From the NCBI GenBank assembly GCA_013375455.1, contig JABXJT010000030.1, positions 1 to 53,976 on the forward strand: a DNA stretch of 53,976 nucleotides. Reading direction: 5' to 3'. Source of the stretch: Candidatus Helarchaeota archaeon (GTDB lineage: Archaea > Asgardarchaeota > Lokiarchaeia > Helarchaeales > HEL-GB-A). Every line of letters begins with the position of its first letter. Position 1 is the first letter of the stretch. Made by a program: the position numbers and the translations under genes. Positions 6,299-14,675 of this stretch are shown here, piece by piece. Under the pieces are notes generated by a model. It saw nothing but the letters and a program-made list of their open reading frames with translations. It had not been told where the DNA came from and ran no database searches.

Positions 6299-8815
6299 CT
6301 ATATTCCCGTTTCTATTGAATGGACGATATCCTCAATAATATTTGCCCAATGTTTAATAAGTTGTAGTGCCTCCTCTTTGCTTCGAGCCTCAGCATATAT
6401 TTCAAAAGTATTCTCATCTGGCCCAGGACGAATTAAACACCAGCCATAATCAAAATAGATTTTAATTCCATCTAACGTGGATATATTGTGTCCAAACGCT
6501 TCTTCTACCAATTGAAGCATGACCTTTCCCCGATATTGGTAAGGTACTTCAATTACTTTCTTTACCATATAAAATCTTGGAATTTCCGAGAGAAGCTCCT
6601 TTAAAGAGGTTTCTTGTTTAACAATTTGTTCTAATATATATGCAGACGCAAGAATCCCATCTCTTGCAAATTGGAATTCGGGAAAAACAAAACCTCCAGT
6701 CTCCTCTCCTCCAAAAATACATTTATTTTCTAAAATTTTTTCAATAAGAGGGCGATAGCCAATTTTAGAACGAATTATTACGCCGGAATTCTCTTCACTA
6801 ATCTGATCAATTACCTGAGATGCACTGACAGGTACACATACTGCTCCACCTTTGCGTTCGTTCAAGCGGAATTTAATAAATAATGCTAAGGCAGTATCTC
6901 CTTCTACGATATCACCCTTACTGTCGACAAATAAAGCTCTACTTGCATCTTCATCTAAAGCAATTCCGATATCCGCACCCAGAACCCTAACTGTTTTTGA
7001 TAAATCTAAGAGAGCGTCTTTTGTTAATGAATTTTTTTTCCCTCTTCCTTCAGCTAATTGGGCATTTAACGAGATTACTTCACATCCTAATTTCTGAAAA
7101 AGGCTAGGTGCAATGATAGAACTCGAACCATTAGCACAATCTAATATAACTTTTGGTTGTTGTTTCCTTATAATTGAATAATCAATATATTTCATCACAT
7201 CATTAAGGTATACTTCAAATGTTCTTACAGGATTTAATACTTCTCCTACTCTCGAAGGCTCGACCCTTTTTATCTTATCTTTAAAGAAAATATCTTCAAT
7301 TTCTGTTTCGATATTTCTATTGACATCAACCCCATCTTGATCGAAAAACCGTATGCTTATTGAGTCCCTATTAACATAGGGATTCTTAACTGAAACTCCC
7401 GCCGTTGCATTAAAGACACGAATCGCGTATTTAATGAGAGGCAGAGGCATTATCTCAACGTTGTAAACTTCTACTCCTGCAGACATTAGCCCTGCAATAA
7501 GCGCACGTTTTATCATCCGTGAAATATTTTTATTGTCCCGGCCAATGACCACTCGCGCCCCCGGCTTCAGTAAAGTACCAAATGTAGCTCCAAGTTTGGT
7601 AGCAAATTCTGGAGTGATTTCGAAATTTATCATTCCCGTTATTCCATTCGGACCAAAGAAACTCCGTCGAACAAAGGTACCCAATTGTACGTCCGTTGTT
7701 ACCCTGCTTCCGGATTCGATTATTTTATTCGGCCATATCTTTCTCTCTTGCGAAATGACGCTCTCATTACCAATCTCACAATCGTCTCCAATTACGGCCT
7801 CAGTTTGTACTATTGAATCTGCGCCTAGTTCAACCCGTGAAGAGATCACGCAGTTTTCTAATTTTACCCCTTCGCGAATAGTGGCATTATTCCACACTAT
7901 CGACCGCTTTACATGCGCTTTTTTCGCTATATAGACACCATCTCCAATCACGGTCAATCGATCAATCACTGCGCCCTTCTCAACCTTACAATTTTGTCCA
8001 ATAATCACGGGCGCCCAGAGGTTTGCCTCAAGATTAACGTCTGTCCCCTCTCCCACCCATATATCTTCCTTTATTTCCTCACCCGCCACATTAACTCTTA
8101 CTTTTTTAATCAAAACATCATGATTTGCTTCGATGTATTTCTTTGGGTTTCCGATGTCAAGCCAGTAAAAATCCCCTATGTAACCAAAAATAGGGTCCCC
8201 TCTCTCTAACAAGAGTGGGAATAACTGCTTGCTAAAATCAAATTCCTGTTTCTCTTCGATGAATCGTAAAACTTCTGGTTCTAAAATATAAATCCCAGTA
8301 TTTATTTTATCGCTAAAAACTTCACTCCATCCTGGTTTCTCTTTAAAACGATTGATACTTCCATTCTCATCTGTAAATACAATTCCATAGGCAACCGGGA
8401 TTTCAGCCCGCGTGAGAGCAAGTGTCGCTACACTTCCCCTCTTTTTATGAAATTCAAGCATGTGTGCTAGATCAATATCAGTTAAAATATCGCTTGAGAT
8501 GACGAGAAATGTCTCATCTAACTTTTTTTCAACTTGCTTCACGCTGCCTGCAGTCCCTAACGGACGGTCTTCCCATGAATAGGTAATCTTTACTCCTAGA
8601 TTACTCCCATCCCCGATCATTTCAGAGATTTTTTTCCCTAAATACCCCACCGTGATGATGATATCATCGAAATCATACTTTTTCAACAACTCTATTATGT
8701 GGATCAGTATTGGTTTATTAGCTATGGGCACCATTGGCTTTGGTAAATTCGACGTTAGAGGTCGTAACCGCGTTCCTTTACCGCCCGCCATTATGACTGC
8801 TTTCAAATCATCCAC
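6299..8815 (-). CDS. Mannose-1-phosphate guanylyltransferase fused to degenerate phosphomannomutase domain
   Basis: Residues 1-235 are a sugar-phosphate nucleotidyltransferase with the signature MAGGKGTRLRPLT and the LPKPMVPI substrate loop. Residues about 245-370 are left-handed beta-helix repeats. The remaining 450 residues have the phosphohexomutase fold. In the mutase part the phosphoserine loop TASHNP is replaced by SVKNP, the metal loop DGDADR by DEDASR, and the phosphate-binding RPSGTEP by RPGPDEN, whereas the sugar-binding GGEETGG is kept. The N-terminal half should therefore make GDP-mannose (or a similar nucleotide sugar), while the mutase half is probably inactive and may be structural or regulatory. 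Similar fusions are known in bacteria. It is a monocistronic gene with a 190-base upstream region. Confidence 0.85.
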   Translation of the reverse strand: MDDLKAVIMAGGKGTRLRPLTSNLPKPMVPIANKPILIHIIELLKKYDFDDIIITVGYLGKKISEMIGDGSNLGVKITYSWEDRPLGTAGSVKQVEKKLDETFLVISSDILTDIDLAHMLEFHKKRGSVATLALTRAEIPVAYGIVFTDENGSINRFKEKPGWSEVFSDKINTGIYILEPEVLRFIEEKQEFDFSKQLFPLLLERGDPIFGYIGDFYWLDIGNPKKYIEANHDVLIKKVRVNVAGEEIKEDIWVGEGTDVNLEANLWAPVIIGQNCKVEKGAVIDRLTVIGDGVYIAKKAHVKRSIVWNNATIREGVKLENCVISSRVELGADSIVQTEAVIGDDCEIGNESVISQERKIWPNKIIESGSRVTTDVQLGTFVRRSFFGPNGITGMINFEITPEFATKLGATFGTLLKPGARVVIGRDNKNISRMIKRALIAGLMSAGVEVYNVEIMPLPLIKYAIRVFNATAGVSVKNPYVNRDSISIRFFDQDGVDVNRNIETEIEDIFFKDKIKRVEPSRVGEVLNPVRTFEVYLNDVMKYIDYSIIRKQQPKVILDCANGSSSIIAPSLFQKLGCEVISLNAQLAEGRGKKNSLTKDALLDLSKTVRVLGADIGIALDEDASRALFVDSKGDIVEGDTALALFIKFRLNERKGGAVCVPVSASQVIDQISEENSGVIIRSKIGYRPLIEKILENKCIFGGEETGGFVFPEFQFARDGILASAYILEQIVKQETSLKELLSEIPRFYMVKKVIEVPYQYRGKVMLQLVEEAFGHNISTLDGIKIYFDYGWCLIRPGPDENTFEIYAEARSKEEALQLIKHWANIIEDIVHSIETGI

Positions 8816-9008
8816 TTACTCTCTAACTGCTTTATAATTATCCATTTACTCTATCATATTGTCCTAAGTCAATTAAAAATTCCTTTTATTTAATGTTATC
8901 TTTTACCTAATGAATACTGGAAACATGAAAGATTAATATTTCTTTACGTAAATTAGAATTTGTCAGTAACTCATACCATTCTATAAAAACGTTCTAAGGT
9001 AAAACTCA

Positions 9009-9788
9009 ATGATTTTAAGGCGCAAAACAAAAGTCAATGAAGAAAAGAAACGCGAAACGTTAAATTATAGATATGCCTCGGCAGTAAATCTACTCCATCT
9101 TTTAATCTATGAGAAGAAAAGTAGAGAAGTACTTTATACCTATTCATCACCTGGATTGAAATTAACTTCTTATTTAATGAACAGCATCTTACAAGCGGTG
9201 TTGATGTACGCTAATATGCCCGTGGAATTCCAAGAGATCCATCTCCAAGATGATATTTGCCTGACCCTCACTGATGGTACCATCACACGAATCGCAATAG
9301 TATCTAAAAATCTACCATCGGTGGAAATGCAAAAGCAAATCTTACGATTTATTGATTTCTTTGAACAAGCCTTCAAAGATAAGATCCCAGAAGCGATCAA
9401 GGACGTCAATATTGTAAATATTAGTCGAATAATTGACTTTCAGTTCGCTAATCAACTCATTGAGAAATGTTTTGAGAAGAGTTTAATCTTTCCACATGTT
9501 GCTCAACGCCCCCATGATAACGTGGTCTTGACTGGAGAAGAGAATAAATTGCATAAAATAGCTTACACCCTTAATGAGAAAAGCGGGCCCTTCCTCTTAG
9601 GACGTCTCATGGCAAAAGCCCAAATGGAGACCAGTATCACCGAGCTTCCCCGTTTAATTGAGATAGTTTTTAAGTTGCGAGAGAAAGGTGCAATCGTACA
9701 CGTCGAACCGAGAGATGCTGAGAAGCTAAAAGATGAAATGATGCGTGAAAAAGTTAAAAAATTGCGTGAATCGGAGAAAGAACCATAA
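9009..9788 (+). CDS. Longin/roadblock-like domain protein with C-terminal helical region
   Basis: Residues about 15-125 alternate strands and helices in the order expected of a longin or roadblock fold: AVNLLHLLIYEK, EVLYTYSS, a long helix from LTSYLMNSILQAVLMY, three strands including DICLTLTDGTI and RIAIVS, then a helix IDFFEQAFKD. Such domains bind small GTPases and are unusually common in Asgard archaea; this assignment is structural guesswork from the pattern. Residues 190-259 are helical and very basic at the end (MMREKVKKLRESEKEP). Its 3' end converges, 9 bases apart, on the UEV-like gene. Confidence 0.45.
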   Translation: MILRRKTKVNEEKKRETLNYRYASAVNLLHLLIYEKKSREVLYTYSSPGLKLTSYLMNSILQAVLMYANMPVEFQEIHLQDDICLTLTDGTITRIAIVSKNLPSVEMQKQILRFIDFFEQAFKDKIPEAIKDVNIVNISRIIDFQFANQLIEKCFEKSLIFPHVAQRPHDNVVLTGEENKLHKIAYTLNEKSGPFLLGRLMAKAQMETSITELPRLIEIVFKLREKGAIVHVEPRDAEKLKDEMMREKVKKLRESEKEP

Positions 9789-9797
9789 TTTTTTCAT

Positions 9798-10175
9798 TTA
9801 GTCTAAATCAAAAAAAAGGTCAATTCCGTATTTACTATAAAGTTCATCAATCAGATAAATCAAAGGATTTAAATGGTCTTTATAACGATTCCAAACTAAT
9901 TTCGCTTTCAATTCTGCAAAATGCAGGTACCCTTCGCTATCGAAGCAGGGGTTGTTTGGTTTCGGAATCACTTTTATAATCGGCGGCATTTCAGGATAGC
10001 CGGCATTGTAGACCATTTCTGTCACTCTGGTTTTCCCGTCCCGCCATTTGGTGGTCGAATACAAGCCTTTGGCTAAATCCTTCTCATCAATCGGCTTCCA
10101 TTCCTTGTAACTTTGCCGAACAATGATATCCTCGACGTGTTTTTTAAATAACTCCTTACCCTCTTCCCAGCTCAT
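9798..10175 (-). CDS. UBC/UEV-fold protein lacking the E2 catalytic cysteine
   Basis: The 125-residue protein has the core of a ubiquitin-conjugating fold: an N-terminal helix, three strands, and the hallmark GYPEMPPIIKVIP (YP-x-x-PP). Next comes NNPCFDSEGYLHFAEL, which aligns with the HPN...G-x-I-C-L active-site loop of E2 enzymes. At the catalytic cysteine position it has His (GYLHF), as in UEV domains where a non-Cys residue replaces it; a Cys does occur earlier in NPCF. The W of the loop (KLVWNRYKDHLNPL) and the final helix IYLIDELYSKYG are also UEV-like, recalling ESCRT-I Vps23/TSG101. It would bind ubiquitin-like proteins or peptide motifs. It lies 27 bases after the ubiquitin-like gene on the same strand. 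Confidence 0.65.
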   Translation of the reverse strand: MSWEEGKELFKKHVEDIIVRQSYKEWKPIDEKDLAKGLYSTTKWRDGKTRVTEMVYNAGYPEMPPIIKVIPKPNNPCFDSEGYLHFAELKAKLVWNRYKDHLNPLIYLIDELYSKYGIDLFFDLD

Positions 10176-10202
10176 CTAGAAATCGCCTTGGTATTGAATT
10201 GA

Positions 10203-10514
10203 TTATTTACCGCCTATTGGTTCGGGAATCCAATAAAGTTTATTCGTCCGTAATTCTATGATGTCATCCATTGTTTCCCGCAGACCGACGGGCTTTTTTC
10301 TCCCTTTATCGATCCGATATACTTTTACAGTTACAAGGTTGATTGTTGGGTTTGTTCGAATGTTCTGATAGGTTTGACTGAGCATGTCCACTACTTCTTC
10401 ACTGTATTTCCAGAGCAACCTCGAGGTAATGCTTTTCACGGTGTCAGAGCCTTCAGCTGAAATGTAATCAGTCGTGCCTAATAAAGGACTCACAAAAATT
10501 AATTCATAGACCAT
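10203..10514 (-). CDS. Ubiquitin-like beta-grasp protein with C-terminal Gly-Gly-Lys
   Basis: The 103-residue protein fits the order of a ubiquitin fold: strand YELIFVSP, strand DYISAEG, a long helix (DTVKSITSRLLWKYSEEV), strand LVTVKVYRID, a short KKPVGL strand, the turn RETMDDI where ubiquitin has TLSDYNI, and a last strand KLYWIPEPIGGK. The end is IGGK, a diglycine followed by one residue, as in precursors of ubiquitin-like modifiers that are trimmed before activation. It is transcribed just upstream of the UEV-like gene, so the pair is likely co-expressed. No E1-like gene lies in the window. The fold is judged by eye; a non-modifier beta-grasp protein is the alternative. Confidence 0.55.
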   Translation of the reverse strand: MVYELIFVSPLLGTTDYISAEGSDTVKSITSRLLWKYSEEVVDMLSQTYQNIRTNPTINLVTVKVYRIDKGRKKPVGLRETMDDIIELRTNKLYWIPEPIGGK

Positions 10515-10553
10515 TTTTCTTTCATCTTGGATTAAGCTTCTTGTGTTTAAGAA

Positions 10554-11000
10554 TTACTTGGTACCTTTTGTTTCTTCTGTCTCAGATAAGTAATCATCTC
10601 TCAGCATCCATGATTCACGAATAAGGACTATACCTACAAATGTTCCAATGGGAACTGCAATAATTAAAAGAATTGATGCAAATATTACAAATATTCGTAA
10701 ATATTTTACAGTTTTATTTGGACCTTTTAACTCATTTTTGTTTGGAGCAATTCCATATCTTGCTAATTTCCTTGCAAAAAATCCCAAAACGAATAAAATA
10801 ACTCCCGGAATAATATTTATCCAGCCTAAAATCTCGATAATCAACAAAACCGTCTCATTTATGTAAGGATATAGTAAAGCAAGGGGTTCTCCTATTAAAA
10901 AACTAATTATAAGGAATAAGCCCAATCCCACTACTATTAAAATTAATCCACCACCCCACATCAAAAATCGGTAGTGTCTCGTTAAGTCTTTTTCCTTCAT
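10554..11000 (-). CDS. Small membrane protein, three predicted segments
   Basis: The protein of 148 residues has a short basic N-terminus, a first membrane segment (GGGLILIVVGLGLFLIISFL), a second (IIEILGWINIIPGVILFVLG), a basic loop and a third (FVIFASILLIIAVPIGTFVG), and ends in a charged tail EETEETKGTK-like region. No family is recognised. It sits 39 bases upstream of the ubiquitin-like gene and 63 bases after the surface glycosidase-like gene on the same strand, so all four may form one transcript. Confidence 0.6.
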   Translation of the reverse strand: MKEKDLTRHYRFLMWGGGLILIVVGLGLFLIISFLIGEPLALLYPYINETVLLIIEILGWINIIPGVILFVLGFFARKLARYGIAPNKNELKGPNKTVKYLRIFVIFASILLIIAVPIGTFVGIVLIRESWMLRDDYLSETEETKGTK

Positions 11001-11063
11001 TCTTATCTACCTTTCCTACTTCTCAATTCAATCGTCCTATCTTTTTTCACCATCATATTTTCG

Positions 11064-13043
11064 CTAAATATCGGCGTTCGCACACAGCGCATAAAGCTGA
11101 TATGCATAATATCCCGCCATTTTTGTAATATTATCTGAAATGCCCCATAATGGTTGATTATTTACTCTCTGGGCAAAACTAACCGCATCCGATAATTGAA
11201 CATCCTCTAAAAAGAGAAGATGATATGAAGCGTTCAGATGAATTCCACTTCTCTCCCAGTATTTTAGGGCATCTTGCTCCCAAAGTAAAGTTGTATGTCG
11301 AGAAGAACAGTTGTTAATAATGGCCACACCCACGCTCGACGAAGGCGACTCTGGAATGAATATTAATCCATTACCTAGTGGTAAAAATACATGCACTGGA
11401 TCCTTATCACAATAATCACTCCTCGACATGTTTACCGTTACATTGAGGGAATCGGTTAGAGACGGGCTATACACAATGTTTGAGGCATCCACAATCAAGT
11501 TCAGATAGAGATGATCTGGCAAATCAGATGCCCAATCCCAGGTTCCGGGAAAAATAACCTCTAACGATTTATAATTAAATCCTTCAAATGAGAAATTTGC
11601 TACTGATATTGTTGGTGCATATGCCGATGTATTTGGCCACGTGTATGCTTCAATTGAAAGTGGCAAATCTGAGCGCGTCAGCTGGCCGTTATAGGTTGGA
11701 TATACAAAATTACCCGTAATATTTTCCACCGTTTCCGCCCTTAAATCAACCTGGAACGAACTATCAGGATTAATTCCGGGGATTTCAGAGATAATTATCG
11801 AGACCGCATCTGAACAGTTAGTCATTGCGTTATAAATGTTCGTCTCTCCGTAACGGCGCTCATAACCTCTCGGAGTTAATCCAGTCGTGTCGGTGACCAT
11901 CGCAAGTAGGACTGACTTTTCTGCATCTTCAAGCAAATTTTCTATGTTAGTTCTATTGCTCAGGCTAATATCATTTCTAAAATAATTGTACATCGTCCTC
12001 GTGGCCAGGACGGTAAAATACCCTCGCCTGTTGTTGGCTATCATTTCCCCATCATCACTTGTACCGTCATTATTTCCCATCCATTTATGTGATGAATTAA
12101 CATCTGCAGGACCCCAATGCGTTTCCGGGATATAAAAATCCAAAGACTCTATCGCTCCTACTCGTTCACAGTGTCCCAGCCACTGTTCCATGGTGAAAAA
12201 CTCGCAGCCTTCCCGCTCGAGTCTTGACCATTGATCTTCAAAAGCTCGTAATCGATCCTCATCCACATCAAACTCGACAGCGGGATCATCCTGTTCCACT
12301 GCGATCTCTGCGTCACCGAGATACGCATTAGAATGCATGTATCCCGCTTCAACTTTGGGTAAATAATTATAGATTAAGAGCTTCAGTTGTTTCCCGGGGA
12401 CCACGTCACTACTAGTATAAACTGGAGCATCTGGATATTGGTGTCCAGGAGGTGAAAACATTTGGATTTGCTGCCAAGACACAAGTAGCGTATCTATCCC
12501 AGTAGACCAATTTGAATTCAAAATATTCGCAAAACCTAGGTCCAACTGCCCCTCTTGACATAGTAATACTCGGGATCGGGTCAGATTTGCAGCTTCTAGG
12601 ATTTTATATGTGTGCTTAAATTCCCATTCCATAGCCGTCTGGGGATATGCATGTACAAGTTGTGATGAATACACTCCACAAATAATCTCCAGCTGCCCCC
12701 GATGATTGAGTTTCCGTGTTAAATTTAGGATTTCCTCGTATTCAGGCTTCTCCATCAATCGTTCGATCATTGCTGCTTGGAGCTCAAAGGAGAAATTCCA
12801 CGTTGGATGGCGATCAAACATCTGGAGCAATTTATGGTACGGTTCTTCGATGATATTGTCTCCGATATCGGTTCTTCCTGCCCGATATTGTATGTTAAAA
12901 TGAAAAAAACTCGTTATAGCTCGCGGCCTAATCCAAAATTGGTATATAAAAAAAATCTCTACCGAAAGAAACATGGATCCGATTAAAATTGCCGCGATAC
13001 CTACGCTCTTCACGTACCGCGCCCGTCTTTGAATTAATGACAT
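11064..13043 (-). CDS. Membrane-anchored extracellular protein, GH57/GH38-like glycoside hydrolase domain
   Basis: A basic N-terminus and one hydrophobic segment (IAAILIGSMFLSVEIFFIYQF) anchor the 659-residue protein, and many Asn-x-Ser/Thr sites suggest a glycosylated outside domain. Residues about 45-330 resemble the polysaccharide-deacetylase-like barrel of GH57 and GH38 enzymes: FFHFNIQYRAG at the start, NHRGQLEIICGVYSSQLVHA (where GH57 has a G-Q-I-E-I region), and CQEGQLDLGF with a Glu in the place of a catalytic carboxylate. The C-terminal third is beta-rich. Substrate is unknown; cell-surface or dietary glycan is likely. I am fairly sure of the topology and less sure of the family. Confidence 0.55.
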   Translation of the reverse strand: MSLIQRRARYVKSVGIAAILIGSMFLSVEIFFIYQFWIRPRAITSFFHFNIQYRAGRTDIGDNIIEEPYHKLLQMFDRHPTWNFSFELQAAMIERLMEKPEYEEILNLTRKLNHRGQLEIICGVYSSQLVHAYPQTAMEWEFKHTYKILEAANLTRSRVLLCQEGQLDLGFANILNSNWSTGIDTLLVSWQQIQMFSPPGHQYPDAPVYTSSDVVPGKQLKLLIYNYLPKVEAGYMHSNAYLGDAEIAVEQDDPAVEFDVDEDRLRAFEDQWSRLEREGCEFFTMEQWLGHCERVGAIESLDFYIPETHWGPADVNSSHKWMGNNDGTSDDGEMIANNRRGYFTVLATRTMYNYFRNDISLSNRTNIENLLEDAEKSVLLAMVTDTTGLTPRGYERRYGETNIYNAMTNCSDAVSIIISEIPGINPDSSFQVDLRAETVENITGNFVYPTYNGQLTRSDLPLSIEAYTWPNTSAYAPTISVANFSFEGFNYKSLEVIFPGTWDWASDLPDHLYLNLIVDASNIVYSPSLTDSLNVTVNMSRSDYCDKDPVHVFLPLGNGLIFIPESPSSSVGVAIINNCSSRHTTLLWEQDALKYWERSGIHLNASYHLLFLEDVQLSDAVSFAQRVNNQPLWGISDNITKMAGYYAYQLYALCANADI

Positions 13044-13067
13044 CCTTCCTTAAGTCTTTTCTTTAAA

Positions 13068-13886
13068 CTATTTAAAAAATCTATCTAATCGGCGCTGCCC
13101 AGCTTGCGGAGTTTTTACTCTTAAACCCAGCATTTTCTTAATCTGATTACAGTTCGCAGGAGCTTGGCCATTTGGATGATTATTGAAGTAACCAAACACC
13201 TTCACTTCATCTGCTAAACTTTGAACTATAGGCACCCACTCTAGTAATTGATCTTCGGTATAACTGTAATCATAAATTAAATACTTTTGATCTTTTGGTT
13301 TATTTAATCCATGCCAACGGATATATGCAAAATTAGATGTAATTGGGGTGATAGGAGGTAAAATCTTTTCGGAAACAGCACAATATGCGATATTATATTT
13401 AGATAATAGGTCCATCGTTTTTTTCTGGGCCTCTAACCATGAAGGATGCCGAAATTCTACCGTGTAGGGGAATTTGGTGGGAAGACAGGTGAAAAAGGTC
13501 TCAAGGAGCTCATAATCCTCTGTGAAACTGAATGGAAATTGGATGAGAATGGGCCCAAGTTTATTGCCTCGTGCTAGAGGTTCAACAACAATGGAAAAAA
13601 AAGGTTCTAAATCCTCTTCACAAACTTGGAGGCGCGTTTTTTTGACGTGTGTAAATTGTTTTGGAAATTTTACCGCAAATACAAAATCATCGGGGGTTCT
13701 TTTGACCCAACTTTGTGCCACCTGTGGAACAGAGGGTAACCTATAAAAAGTTGAGTTAATCTCCACAGTATTAAAAATTTTAGAATAAAAAGGTAACATT
13801 CCTTTTGAGGTTATCCCAGTTTTATAGAACACAGTTTTCCAGTCTTCATATGACCACCCTGAGCAGCCTAATCTGATGGGAAACAT
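13068..13886 (-). CDS. DUF72 (YecE-like) protein
   Basis: The 272-residue protein begins IRLGCSGWSYEDWKTVFY and continues to FNTVEINSTFYRLP, the two signature blocks of the DUF72 TIM-barrel family. Later blocks such as the VEFRHPSW and the AYIRWHGL motif are also in place. The molecular role of the family is unknown, although the fold resembles endonuclease IV-like barrels. It follows the ABC permease gene on the same strand after only 9 bases, so it may be co-transcribed with the exporter. Confidence 0.88.
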   Translation of the reverse strand: MFPIRLGCSGWSYEDWKTVFYKTGITSKGMLPFYSKIFNTVEINSTFYRLPSVPQVAQSWVKRTPDDFVFAVKFPKQFTHVKKTRLQVCEEDLEPFFSIVVEPLARGNKLGPILIQFPFSFTEDYELLETFFTCLPTKFPYTVEFRHPSWLEAQKKTMDLLSKYNIAYCAVSEKILPPITPITSNFAYIRWHGLNKPKDQKYLIYDYSYTEDQLLEWVPIVQSLADEVKVFGYFNNHPNGQAPANCNQIKKMLGLRVKTPQAGQRRLDRFFK

Positions 13887-13895
13887 TACCTCTCC

Positions 13896-14663
13896 CTATT
13901 TTTTTGCGGATCGGACAAAGCTATAAGTTCCTAACAAAGTAAACAGGATAGCTGTTGTTATAAGTATTAATAATCCCAAAAGGGGACCCTCAGGTGGGAT
14001 TTCATCTAGAATTATATATCGGACCAAATTGACAAGGTAATTGATGGGGTTTACGACTCCAAGTGCGCCTAACCCAAATGGTAGATTTTCTGGTTTAAAA
14101 AAGACGTTGGACAGAAAAATTAGCGGCATCCCAATCATTCCCGCTAATAAAAAGAAGGTTTCAGAATTTTTTGAGAACGATGCAATAATGGTCATGAATC
14201 CTCCCACAAAGATTGTCATCAGAATTGTCAGTAAAATCAACAAAATTAAGATATCGAAGCCAAAGGGGATATTATACCCTAAAGAATTCCCTACAAGGAC
14301 TGCGCCGATATAAATAATTACAACTTGTAACGTTGAGCGAACCGCTCCTACTAAGGAATATCCCAAAATAATGGAAGATCGGTGGCAGGGTGACACGAAC
14401 ATGATATTTAAAAAGCCAGATTCTCGGTCCCAGATGAGGTTGTTGGGAATAAACATTCCCGAGAAGAAAATCATCATGCACATAATTCCCGTGGCTAGAT
14501 CCTTGAAGCTCAGGTCCCCAACGGATTGTGCATGGGCTGCAGGTCCTAAAATAATAATTATGGCGAATGGCATGATCAAGTTTCCAAAGAGTAGTATCTT
14601 ATTCCGCCATAATACGACTAAACCCCTCTGAAACACTGCTAACATTTCTTTAAAATAACTCAT
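13896..14663 (-). CDS. ABC-2 type exporter permease
   Basis: The protein of 255 residues has six membrane segments and the ABC-2 layout: an N-terminal cytoplasmic helix, a segment NKILLFGNLIMPFAIIIILG, the central coupling region WDRESGFLNIMFVSPCHRSS (where family members have a W/E-x-x-GT-L-E/Q-x-L-x-x-SP motif), and the VNPINYLVNLVRYIIL stretch before the last segment. It lies 12 bases downstream of the ATPase gene, and the two form a two-component exporter. The substrate may be a drug, a lipid or a glycan; nothing in the sequence decides. Confidence 0.88.
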   Translation of the reverse strand: MSYFKEMLAVFQRGLVVLWRNKILLFGNLIMPFAIIIILGPAAHAQSVGDLSFKDLATGIMCMMIFFSGMFIPNNLIWDRESGFLNIMFVSPCHRSSIILGYSLVGAVRSTLQVVIIYIGAVLVGNSLGYNIPFGFDILILLILLTILMTIFVGGFMTIIASFSKNSETFFLLAGMIGMPLIFLSNVFFKPENLPFGLGALGVVNPINYLVNLVRYIILDEIPPEGPLLGLLILITTAILFTLLGTYSFVRSAKK

Positions 14664-14675
14664 TTCTTGCCCTCT

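Noticed and set aside
9798..10175. Active E2 ubiquitin-conjugating enzyme
   Set aside because: The residue at the catalytic position is His and not Cys. The Cys in NPCF is about eight residues too early to take over, so a UEV-like non-catalytic role is preferred.
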